A model generated the notes under the pieces. That model had not been told where the DNA came from, did no database searches, and was given only the letters and a program-made list of their open reading frames with translations. From Planktosalinus sp963977065 (GTDB lineage Bacteria; Bacteroidota; Bacteroidia; Flavobacteriales; Flavobacteriaceae): 9,117 bases of DNA. A program made the position numbers and the translations under genes. The DNA lies in NCBI GenBank assembly GCA_963977065.1, contig CAXBNF010000038.1, positions 1-9,117 on the forward strand. The letters are read 5' to 3'. Every line of letters begins with the position of its first letter. Within the stretch, counting starts at the first letter, position 1. Shown piece after piece: positions 1 to 7,500 of the stretch.

Positions 1-132
1 AATCGGGACACTTTTCTTTGCGACTTCTTTGCGTTTCAACTTTGCGGCCTCTGCGTGAACCCCGCGTCTGAGTAAGCAACCCGCCACCCCGCCAACCCGC
101 AAACCAGTACACCAGTCCACTCGTCTAACAGT
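1..132. repeat. Upstream direct repeat, copy A
   Basis: Bases 1-91 are identical to 253-343 (offset 252), and a looser match continues to 132. The copy may begin left of the window. It has two parts. The first (about 1-60) iterates words such as CTTTGCG and CTCTGCGTGAA. The second (about 80-132) is a degenerate octamer series, with units like CCGCCACC, CCGCCAAC and CAGTCCAC. No coding potential is seen. I recall similar word-like repeats between genes in other Bacteroidota, but that is recollection and not shown here. Confidence 0.85.
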
Positions 133-134
133 AA

Positions 135-165
135 TGTACGCCCTGATATAGGTTGACCACTTAAA
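135..165 (+). mobile_element. Probable IS terminus remnant
   Basis: The 25 bp at 141-165 match 9070-9094 exactly. The preceding TGTACG is shared too, with one extra T in the downstream copy. Both copies begin with TG, as IS3-family ends do, and lie in the same orientation. Similarity stops at 165 and no transposase follows, so this would be a remnant or a solo end. The IS3 assignment is inferred from the TG terminus and the sharp similarity border; no transposase is visible to confirm it. Confidence 0.45.
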
Positions 166-180
166 AAAAATCCAGCTTAA

Positions 181-213
181 GCGCCACACCCTTTAGGGCC
201 GGGGAAATGGCGC
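181..213. repeat. Inverted repeat (hairpin) next to the IS-like end
   Basis: GCGCCA at 181-186 is the exact reverse complement of TGGCGC at 208-213. A smaller CCCT/AGGG palindrome (189-198) lies inside. There is no T-tract after it, so it is not a standard terminator. It lies between the IS-like end and repeat copy B and could be part of a decayed mobile element. Confidence 0.4.
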
Positions 214-252
214 GGGAGGGTTTGAGTCAGTGAGCAGTGAGTGGTGAGAGCA

Positions 253-384
253 AATCGGGACACTTTTCTTTGCGACTTCTTTGCGTTTCAACTTTGCGGC
301 CTCTGCGTGAACCCCGCGTCTGAGTAAGCAACCCGCCACCCCGACAACCCGCCAACCAGTCAACCAGTCCACTAGTCAACCAGT
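253..384. repeat. Upstream direct repeat, copy B
   Basis: This is the second copy of the repeat at 1-132. It is identical for the first 91 bp and diverges from position 344 on, within the octamer part, which here reads as units of AACCAGTC type (about 345-384). The two copies are separated by about 120 bp that contain the IS-end-like sequence at 135-165. After 384 the sequence drifts into another short-period stretch (GTTTCAG units, about 391-408). Confidence 0.85.
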
Positions 385-708
385 TTTCAAGTTTCAGGTT
401 TCAGGTTCACAGTTTTATCGTGTGAGAGGTGAGAAAGAGACTAGGGGAGAACTTTTTATGTACTTTATGTAAATCCTCTGTGAGCTTTGTGGTTAAAAAC
501 ACTTACTATTCATTTTTCAATGGTTTATAGAACTATTCACAATTACACCAATAACCAAATCCCCCAATTTTCATCCTCCGTAGGTTTACCGTAGGAGGAC
601 ACCCCATCACCAAGAACCACTCACCGATAATTTCTCCCATTTATCGAAAACCCCTCAATTTCACGGTTTTATAACCTTTTGGTAAACTTTAACAATTATT
701 TTTACAAT
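385..708. other. Intergenic region without a gene
   Basis: I see no open reading frame or RNA gene here. It holds GTTTCAG-type short repeats (about 391-408) and a degenerate stretch at 451-497 with words ACTTTATGT, CCTCTGTGAG and CTTTGTGG that resemble the iterated part of the upstream repeats. At 574-599 there is an imperfect palindrome (TCCTCC ... GGAGGA) that also contains CCGTAGG twice in direct order. The final 130 bp are AT-rich and lead into the promoter of the first large gene. Confidence 0.6.
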
Positions 709-716
709 TAACTTTG
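709..716 (+). promoter_or_regulatory. Probable -7 element of the first large gene
   Basis: TAACTTTG fits the Bacteroidota -7 consensus TAnnTTTG. A convincing -33 TTG/TTTG at the usual spacing of about 19 bp is not visible: TTTG at 678-681 is too far away, and only TTTA at 688-691 is close. Transcription would start near 722. That leaves almost no leader for an ATG at 728 but about 35 nt for the ATG at 758. Confidence 0.45.
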
Positions 717-757
717 CATTCTTAAAAATGAACCCTATGAACCCTATTTTATATAAT

Positions 758-3700
758 ATGAAAACACGTTTACGAGTGCCCTTGTTTACTTTACTATTTA
801 CATTGCTTTGCCTTGGAGTGAGTTCTGAGCTAAAAGCTCAAGAGACTATTTATTTCCACGATTTCGGAAATGCCTCTATTAATACTCATCCCTATGTAGT
901 TGCTCCAGGAATTTTAGATGCAAATCTATCGGGCTCAAGCTGGGTAAATTCAACAGGTTCTTGGACGAGTTTTGCAGGTGCCTCGGGTCAAGCAATATCT
1001 TTAAATAATTCAGGTGGCACACCTAGTATAACTCTGACAGTAGATATTAATTCAGGTTATTCAATTTCAATTGAACAGTTTAATTTTTGGGTACGAAGAA
1101 GTAATACTGGTGCTCAAAATTGGTCAATAACAATAAATGATATTGCTGTTGGCTCAGGAATTGTTACAACTTCTGGAAGTTCTATAGGTATATTAAATGT
1201 TTCAAATCCAGTTACTAACATAACAGGAACATTGACAGTTAATATTTTTCTTAGTGGGGCAACTGGTTCTGGAACTTTCAGATTAGATGATTTCCAATTA
1301 ATTGGCTTAGTTTCACCCATAGGTACTGATCCATTGTTAACAGTAACACCACTATCATTAACTGATTTAAACTACAACGAATTCAACGGCCCCTCAGCCT
1401 CTCAATCCTTTGAACTCTCCGGAGCCAATCTGGATGGTACTGATGTCGATGTGGTCTTACCCGCATTGAGTGATTTTGAAATCTCCGCAGATGATACAAA
1501 CTTTTTTGATTCCTTAAATTTTCCGGCTTATGATGGTACAGCGACCACCATATATGTACGTCTAAAAGCAGGTTTGGCAATAGACATTTATACAGACGAC
1601 ATCACCATCAGTGGTGGGGGTGCAGACCCTATTAGCGTTTCTTTAAGTGGCGAAGTGCAGCCACAGCCCATACTGGGTTGGCAAATTGACGATACAAACA
1701 TCGCATTTGTCCTTGATTTTGACAACACCGCCATCGGTGCCAATGAAGGGCAGTATGACGGTTCAGGCTTTGAGCCTTTCCCGGCTTCTGGAAGATTAAA
1801 CAGCAACACTTTTGCTACTACCGGTATGAGTGACGGGGATTCAGCCTTTGGAGACGAAGCTATTTCCGGAGATTTTGCAAGAGGCACTTCCTCAGGAGGA
1901 GTTGGAACCGGCGGATTTTATGCCTTTGAAGTAGCACCCGGAAACCACGCCTTTGGCTGGCAAGCAACAGGAAGTGATTTTGCACCGGGAAGTATCACGT
2001 TGCGTATGCAAAACCAAACCGGACAAGAAGTGACTTCCATCGATGTGTCTTACCTTATCTATCAATACAACGATCAAGGGAGGTCAAGCTCCTTAAATTT
2101 CAGTTATTCAGAAGGCTTTAATTTTTATGAAGCAGTTCCTGAATTGGACTTTACTTCTACTGAAGTCGCTTCCGGTTCGCCGGTCTGGGAAGTGTTCCCC
2201 AGAAATACGAAAATCATTCCCTTTGAACCCATACCGCAAGGAGAATTCTTCTTTTTGCGATGGGAAACTGCTGATGTAGGCGGAAGCGGTAGTCGTGACG
2301 AACTGGCATTGGATAACATTCGTGTGATTTTCAATGAGGAGTTTTCTGAAAATTATGTATATGAAGCAGGAAGCTGGTCTCCCGAAGACCCAAGTGGTAT
2401 CACCAATGAATTTGATATCCTTGTTGTTAAAGACGGTGAGGCAACACTCAACCAGGAAATGGGATTCCTGGACCTTATTGTGGAGCCCGGTGCGGTTCTT
2501 AATGTTGAAGAAAGCATCACTGTAAACGGAAACATCATTTCAAACGGCAACCTCACCTTCGTAAGCAACGCCACCACCACCGGTCAGCTGGATACCTTTG
2601 ACGGCATCATTACCGGCGAAGTGGAAGTACAACGCTACATTCCGGCACGCCGTGCGTTCAGATTCCTGTCATCTGCTGTCAGCACCACAGGCAGTATCAA
2701 CGCCAACTGGCAGGAAGGACAAAACAACACCGGAATCATTTTCCCGGATGACAATCAAAACAGCAACCCCGGATTTGGAACCCATATCACCGGTTCGCAA
2801 ACAGGAGCCAATGGTTTTGATGCCACTCCCAGTGGAAACCCCTCGTTATTTACATTGAACAATGTAGCACAAGCCTGGGAAGCCGTGACCAATACCGATG
2901 TCAATACCATCACCGCAGGAACCCCTTATCGTTTGATGGTAAGAGGTGACCGCGGTATCAATGTAACAGACAACGGGGCGACTCCCACAAACACCACCCT
3001 GCGCACCACCGGAGCGCTTCATACAGGGCCTTTGACCTTAAACGATTTAAGTGTGGTAGCAAATGATTTCAATTTCTTCGGAAATCCTTATCCCGCCGCA
3101 GTGGATATAAACGAGGTGATTACAGCCTCTACCAATATCAACTCGAATTTCTACTATATCTGGGACCCCACTTTGAGCGGTGCAAACGGTCGCGGTGCCT
3201 ATGTCACCATCGATTTATCTGATGGTGATGGCACAAACACTGTTGGCTCAGCGGGTAATAAATTTTTACAACCCGGCCAGGCAGCCTTTGTACTTACACT
3301 GGCAAACGGCGCAACAAGTCTTCAGTTTGAAGAAACACAGAAAAATGTAGTTGCACCGCAAACAACCGTTTTTGACATCAGCTCTCAGATGGATGTGCGT
3401 TTGTACAGAGCCGCCGCTTATGCAGCAGGAGAAACCCCCTCAGACGGATTACGCTTGAAGTTTGGCGAAAGCAACACCAATGCCATCACTTCGATGGATG
3501 CGCCCAAGTTTTACAATCAGGACGAAAACCTGGCGAGTTCAAACGACGAGCGTTTGTGGAGTATAGAGAGCAGAGCACTCCCTGAGGAAGGAGAGAGCAT
3601 TCCGCTATTCACCAATGCCTACCGCACCACCGACTATGTGTTTGAAGCCATCCTCACGGAAGTCAATGACATCACCGCCCTTTTAAGAGACCACTATACC

Positions 3701-4087
3701 GGTACAGATACCCTATTGGAAAACAATGAAAATACCCTTTATGCCTTCACCATCGACCCCGATGACGCAGCAAGCAGTGCAACAGACCGCTTTGAAATCG
3801 TGTTTGAAGAGTTGTTGAGCACCGGTGATATAAGCTTTGGAAACGGCTTTGTGTTGTTCCCCAATCCCGCTCAAAGCGAAATCACTTTGGCAACAAAAGG
3901 AATAAACAGTGAGGAGGTGCAGTTAAGCATCACCAACCTATTGGGACAAACCGTCTATACACAAACACAGACCGTAAAGGCAAACGGACAGCTAACTTTG
4001 GATGTATCTTCCTTATCACAGGGCGTGTATGTACTCAAACTCACACACAACAAAGGACAGTTCACAACAAAATTCATTAAAAAATAA
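758..4087 (+). CDS. Secreted multidomain surface protein with T9SS type A sorting domain, non-catalytic
   Basis: This is a probable cell-surface adhesin or binding protein; no catalytic domain is recognised. I chose ATG 758 (1109 aa) because it opens a classic signal peptide (MKTRLRVPLF..., cleavage near residue 28 after LKAQ) and leaves a leader after the TAnnTTTG box. ATG 728 or 737 in the same frame would add 10 or 7 residues. In order: jelly-roll-like module (about 29-185, ending FRLDDFQLIG); Ig-like module (about 192-302, with GPSASQSFELSG and TTIYVRLKAG); second jelly-roll module (about 305-525, with VGGSGSRDELALDNIRV), a type I know from other Bacteroidota secreted proteins; 72-residue link (533-604); long flavobacterial tail (605-1026, with QRYIPARRAF and YRLMVRGDRG); T9SS type A domain (1027-1109, VLFPNPA ... 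GVYVLKL ... KFIKK). By family knowledge the last domain directs T9SS export and is removed on attachment to the cell surface. Residues 601-1109 match the downstream protease with one substitution. Codons before about 1375 are markedly more AT-rich than those after it. Confidence 0.9.
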   Translation: MKTRLRVPLFTLLFTLLCLGVSSELKAQETIYFHDFGNASINTHPYVVAPGILDANLSGSSWVNSTGSWTSFAGASGQAISLNNSGGTPSITLTVDINSGYSISIEQFNFWVRRSNTGAQNWSITINDIAVGSGIVTTSGSSIGILNVSNPVTNITGTLTVNIFLSGATGSGTFRLDDFQLIGLVSPIGTDPLLTVTPLSLTDLNYNEFNGPSASQSFELSGANLDGTDVDVVLPALSDFEISADDTNFFDSLNFPAYDGTATTIYVRLKAGLAIDIYTDDITISGGGADPISVSLSGEVQPQPILGWQIDDTNIAFVLDFDNTAIGANEGQYDGSGFEPFPASGRLNSNTFATTGMSDGDSAFGDEAISGDFARGTSSGGVGTGGFYAFEVAPGNHAFGWQATGSDFAPGSITLRMQNQTGQEVTSIDVSYLIYQYNDQGRSSSLNFSYSEGFNFYEAVPELDFTSTEVASGSPVWEVFPRNTKIIPFEPIPQGEFFFLRWETADVGGSGSRDELALDNIRVIFNEEFSENYVYEAGSWSPEDPSGITNEFDILVVKDGEATLNQEMGFLDLIVEPGAVLNVEESITVNGNIISNGNLTFVSNATTTGQLDTFDGIITGEVEVQRYIPARRAFRFLSSAVSTTGSINANWQEGQNNTGIIFPDDNQNSNPGFGTHITGSQTGANGFDATPSGNPSLFTLNNVAQAWEAVTNTDVNTITAGTPYRLMVRGDRGINVTDNGATPTNTTLRTTGALHTGPLTLNDLSVVANDFNFFGNPYPAAVDINEVITASTNINSNFYYIWDPTLSGANGRGAYVTIDLSDGDGTNTVGSAGNKFLQPGQAAFVLTLANGATSLQFEETQKNVVAPQTTVFDISSQMDVRLYRAAAYAAGETPSDGLRLKFGESNTNAITSMDAPKFYNQDENLASSNDERLWSIESRALPEEGESIPLFTNAYRTTDYVFEAILTEVNDITALLRDHYTGTDTLLENNENTLYAFTIDPDDAASSATDRFEIVFEELLSTGDISFGNGFVLFPNPAQSEITLATKGINSEEVQLSITNLLGQTVYTQTQTVKANGQLTLDVSSLSQGVYVLKLTHNKGQFTTKFIKK

Positions 4088-4100
4088 AAACTGCTGAAAG

Positions 4101-4310
4101 ATGAAAAAATTAAAATTCCCGATATCAAAACTAGTTTTAACAGCCACACTGTTTTTTGCAGCCTTGGCTTTTCAACCGGTACAGGCACAAATCACCTTTG
4201 ATGACGATGTGGATGATAGTACCAGTCCGGTACCCATTGATGGCTTACTGGGTCTGGGACTTGCCGCAGGCGCCTTGTATGGCATCAGAAAATTGAAAGG
4301 CAAAAAGTAA
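4101..4310 (+). CDS. Small PID-CTERM-type protein, copy 1
   Basis: The protein has 69 aa. A signal peptide (1 to about 30, MKKLKFPISK ... PVQAQ) is followed by a short acidic stretch (31-42, with DDDVDD), then PVPIDG (43-48), a glycine/alanine/leucine-rich hydrophobic segment (49-61) and a basic tail (RKLKGKK). This matches the pattern I know as the PID-CTERM protein-sorting domain of Flavobacteria. The mature part is almost nothing but the sorting-like region, with no room for an enzyme. It probably sits in a membrane or is processed at the PIDG segment. The gene starts 13 bp after the surface protein stop, with no promoter or Shine-Dalgarno between them, so co-transcription is likely. It is identical in DNA to 8620-8829. 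Its function is unknown; shared processing or a helper role for the large protein is inference. Confidence 0.8.
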   Translation: MKKLKFPISKLVLTATLFFAALAFQPVQAQITFDDDVDDSTSPVPIDGLLGLGLAAGALYGIRKLKGKK

Positions 4311-4330
4311 TCACTTAAAAATAAAAGTGA
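4311..4330 (+). other. Small hairpin directly after the small gene, copy 1
   Basis: TCACTT (4311-4316) pairs with AAGTGA (4325-4330) around an 8-nt A-rich loop, starting at the first base after the stop codon. It abuts the stronger terminator hairpin and is repeated at 8830-8849. It may be part of a tandem termination or mRNA 3'-end structure. Confidence 0.4.
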
Positions 4331-4371
4331 AAAGACCGTTTTCTCTCAAGGGGGGAGGCGGTCTTTTGTTT
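4330..4371 (+). terminator. Rho-independent terminator, copy 1
   Basis: AAAAGACCG (4330-4338) is the reverse complement of CGGTCTTTT (4359-4367). The stem has 9 bp and the loop 20 nt, followed by a T-rich run (GTTT). It closes the surface protein / small gene operon. It is identical to the downstream copy, and the long repeat ends exactly here. Confidence 0.85.
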
Positions 4372-4407
4372 ATTTAATATAAAAAATACAATATTATCGA
4401 CGATATG

Positions 4408-4437
4408 TTGTTTAATTGCGGTAAATGACTATTTTTG
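4408..4437 (+). promoter_or_regulatory. Bacteroidota-type promoter of the protease gene
   Basis: TTG at 4408-4410 and TATTTTTG at 4430-4437 match the -33 TTG and -7 TAnnTTTG elements with the expected 19-bp spacing. Transcription would start near 4443, giving an AT-rich leader of about 65 nt before ATG 4509. This sequence lies outside the long repeat, so the two operons have different promoters. Confidence 0.65.
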
Positions 4438-4508
4438 AAAAAAAAAATTGAAACTAATTATTTAAAACTCTTATTGTTTTAAAATTCAAATTAATCCCTA
4501 TTCTAATT

Positions 4509-7500
4509 ATGAATTTTACCCCCAAATTGGTTGCAATAGCCGTGCTATTTGCTGCCCTGTCAGTGCAGTTTGCTATTGCGCAAAGTCCGCAAGAAGTTCA
4601 AAAGATTATTAAAGATTACAATGTTTCGCTTTTACAGGAAATGGAAAACCGTTTCTCTGAGAAGGCACAACTTGAAAAAGCCGAGGCGGAAGCCGTGGCA
4701 CAGCAACGCGGACTCGAGACGCGAATGACACTGGAAGACGGTGGCGTTGCTGAATTGCAGCGTGTACTTGATGATGGAACCTTAATTTACTACCGTACCT
4801 TCAATGTGGACGCAGCACGTTCCACCCGAACTGATCATTTGAATATTGGTGGTTCAACAGCTTTTAATCTGGATGGTCAAAATATGTTAGCCGGTGTATG
4901 GGATGGCGGTCATGCAAGGGCATCACATCAGGAATATGATGGTCCCGGCGGGACAAACAGGGTGACTATCATGGATGGACCGTTGAATCTTAATTTTCAT
5001 GCAGCCCATGTGACGGGTACAATAATGGCTTCCGGTGTGGATGCCGATGCAAAAGGGATGGCCCCGCGTGCCCGGGTAAATGGGTATGACTGGAACAACG
5101 ACCTCGCTGAAGCAACAACAGCTGCCGGTAATGGTTTGTTGATTTCTAATCATTCTTATGGGTATGATGCCTCAGATCCCGGTTTTCCTGATTGGGCTTT
5201 TGGAGCATATATTACTGATTCAAGAAACTGGGATGTTTTGCATTACAATGCTCCTTACTATTTGATGGTGGTTTCTGCCGGAAATGACGGAACACAAAAT
5301 TATAACGGAGCTCCTTTAGACCCTGCATTTCCACAATATGATAAACTAACTGGGAATTCCACTTCAAAAAATAATTTGGTGGTGGCAAGTTCACAAGATG
5401 CCAATGTAAATGCCAATGGCGATTTGATAGCTGTCAATATCAGCTCATTCAGCAGTCAGGGACCCACAGACGACTACCGTATCAAACCCGATATTACCGG
5501 AAACGGACAAGGGGTGTATTCTACTTATGAAACTAGTAATTCAGCATATGCTAGTATTTCGGGCACCTCAATGGCTTCTCCCAATGTGGCCGGCTCCCTG
5601 CTTTTACTTCAGGAGCACGCCAACAATGTAAATGGAAATTATATGCTTGCGGCCACCTTAAAAGGGTTGGCTTTGCATACAGCAGATGATGCAGGGATGA
5701 CAGGACCCGATGCCATTTTTGGATGGGGTTTGCTAAATGCAAAACGAGCAGCTGAAACAATTTCTGAAGCAGGTTCAGGTTCAATCGTCGATGAGTTAAC
5801 ATTAAGCCCCGGTCAAACGTACAGCATTACTGTTGATTCAGACGGAATCAATGATTTGATGGCCAGTATTTCTTGGACAGACCCTGCTGGAACGGCTTCG
5901 GGTGATTTAAACAATACAACTCCCAGATTGGTAAACGATTTAGACATTAGAGTGACTCAAGGTGGTACAACTTATTTTCCTTGGCGTTTAACCGGTGTGA
6001 ATACCAATGCCAATAATGGAGACAATATTAGAGACCCTTTTGAAAGGGTAGATGTAAGCGGTGCCTCGGGTAGTTATACTATAACGGTAACCCACAAAGG
6101 AACCCTTTCCGGCGGAAGCCAGAATTACAGTTTGATTGTAACCGGGTTGCTTGTGGAATGTACTGTTGCAACATTACCTGAAAACCTTTCGGTAAATGAT
6201 ATTACAGGTACAACAGCATTGGTTTTGTGGGATGCTCAAGCCGGTGAACTTTATGATTTACAATACCGTGAAACAGGTGTAGCTGAATGGATTACAATAG
6301 AAGAAATTCCTACTGCTAACTATTCCCTTAATGGTCTAAATATACTTACTGAATATGAAGTACGCGTTCGCAGTAAATGTCCGGAAGGCGTTCCCACTGA
6401 CTATACGGCTCCGGTAAATTTTACCACTACCGGAATCACTTACTGTAATTCAGCTTCCGAAAATCCTTTGGCAATTTATCATATCAGTAATGTCACACTA
6501 AACACTATTAATAACAACTCTGTGCAAAGCACGTTTACTGACTTTACAAACATTAGCACCACATTGGAACAGGGTGATACCTATACCATAACCATCACCC
6601 CAACAACGGATAACCCCGGTTATTTTACATTTTATTCAGTGTGGATTGACTACAATTTAAATGAAAGTTTTGACGATCCCGGTGAGCAAGTATTCACCTT
6701 GGAAACCAGTGCAGAAAATCCGGCATCGGGTCAGTTTACCGTTCCTACAGGTATAAATCCCGTGACCACTAGGATGCGGGTTTCCCTGAGCAATACAGGC
6801 ATACCCGGACCCTGCGATATTTTTTCTTTTGGTGAGGTGGAAGACTATACCATAGTCATCAATCCGGAGGGTTATTTTTATCAGGACGGTGTTTGGACTC
6901 CGGCCAATCCCAGTGGTCTCGCTACTACTGCCGATAATATAACGATTATGAATGGGACAACCTCTTTCACAGCCGATACTCAAGCAAATAACTTATTGAT
7001 TCAGCAGGGAGCATCACTTTCCGTTGCTCATGCTTTGCAAGTGAACGGCAATATCACCAATAACGGCAACCTTATCTTCGTAAGCAACGCCACCACCACC
7101 GGTCAGCTGGATACCTTTAACGGCATCATTACCGGCGAAGTGGAAGTACAACGCTACATTCCGGCACGCCGTGCGTTCAGATTCCTGTCATCTGCTGTCA
7201 GCACCACAGGCAGTATCAACGCCAACTGGCAGGAAGGACAAAACAACACCGGAATCATTTTCCCGGATGACAATCAAAACAGCAACCCCGGATTTGGAAC
7301 CCATATCACCGGTTCGCAAACAGGAGCCAATGGTTTTGATGCCACTCCCAGTGGAAACCCCTCGTTATTTACATTGAACAATGTAGCACAAGCCTGGGAA
7401 GCCGTGACCAATACCGATGTCAATACCATCACCGCAGGAACCCCTTATCGTTTGATGGTAAGAGGTGACCGCGGTATCAATGTAACAGACAACGGGGCGA

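Larger units (their letters stand above)
2557..4371 (+). repeat. Long near-identical direct repeat, copy 1 (tail, small gene, terminator)
   Basis: The repeat is 1815 bp and matches 7076-8890 at a constant offset of 4519. By eye the only mismatch is G at 2600 against A at 7119, so 2601-4371 (1771 bp) is identical. It covers the last 509 codons of the surface protein gene, the 69-aa gene and both hairpins behind it. It ends at the T-run of the terminator, after which the flanks are unrelated. Upstream of 2557 the two genes are still homologous but diverged. Confidence 0.95.

Noticed and set aside
1..384. CRISPR array
   Set aside because: There are only two copies of a 130-bp unit, with no regular short spacers. 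The period-8 parts are plain degenerate microsatellites.
574..599. Terminator or operator palindrome upstream of the first gene
   Set aside because: The stem is only 6 bp with a mismatched interior and no T-run. No gene ends upstream. Kept only as a note in the intergenic entry.
678..716. Complete -33/-7 promoter pair using TTTG at 678-681
   Set aside because: The 27-bp gap to TAACTTTG is much longer than the usual 19-21 bp, so only the -7 element is claimed.
728..757. Start of the first large gene at ATG 728
   Set aside because: It would lie only about 6 nt after the inferred transcription start and would put a neutral 10-residue stretch before the signal peptide. ATG 758 fits better, but 728 is not excluded.
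2598..2858. Overlapping forward frame of 86 codons, and its shorter twin at 7171-7377
   Set aside because: It is an out-of-frame shadow of the strongly supported tail coding sequence. It has no promoter, and its composition is low-complexity.
3955..4188. Reverse-strand open frame of 77 codons that appears identically at 8474-8707
   Set aside because: It is antisense to the tail and the small gene. It recurs only because the DNA repeat is identical, so its conservation is not evidence of a gene.
4923..5153. Reverse-strand frames inside the protease domain
   Set aside because: They are antisense to a coding sequence with all S8 motifs in place. No start signals or recognisable protein features are seen.
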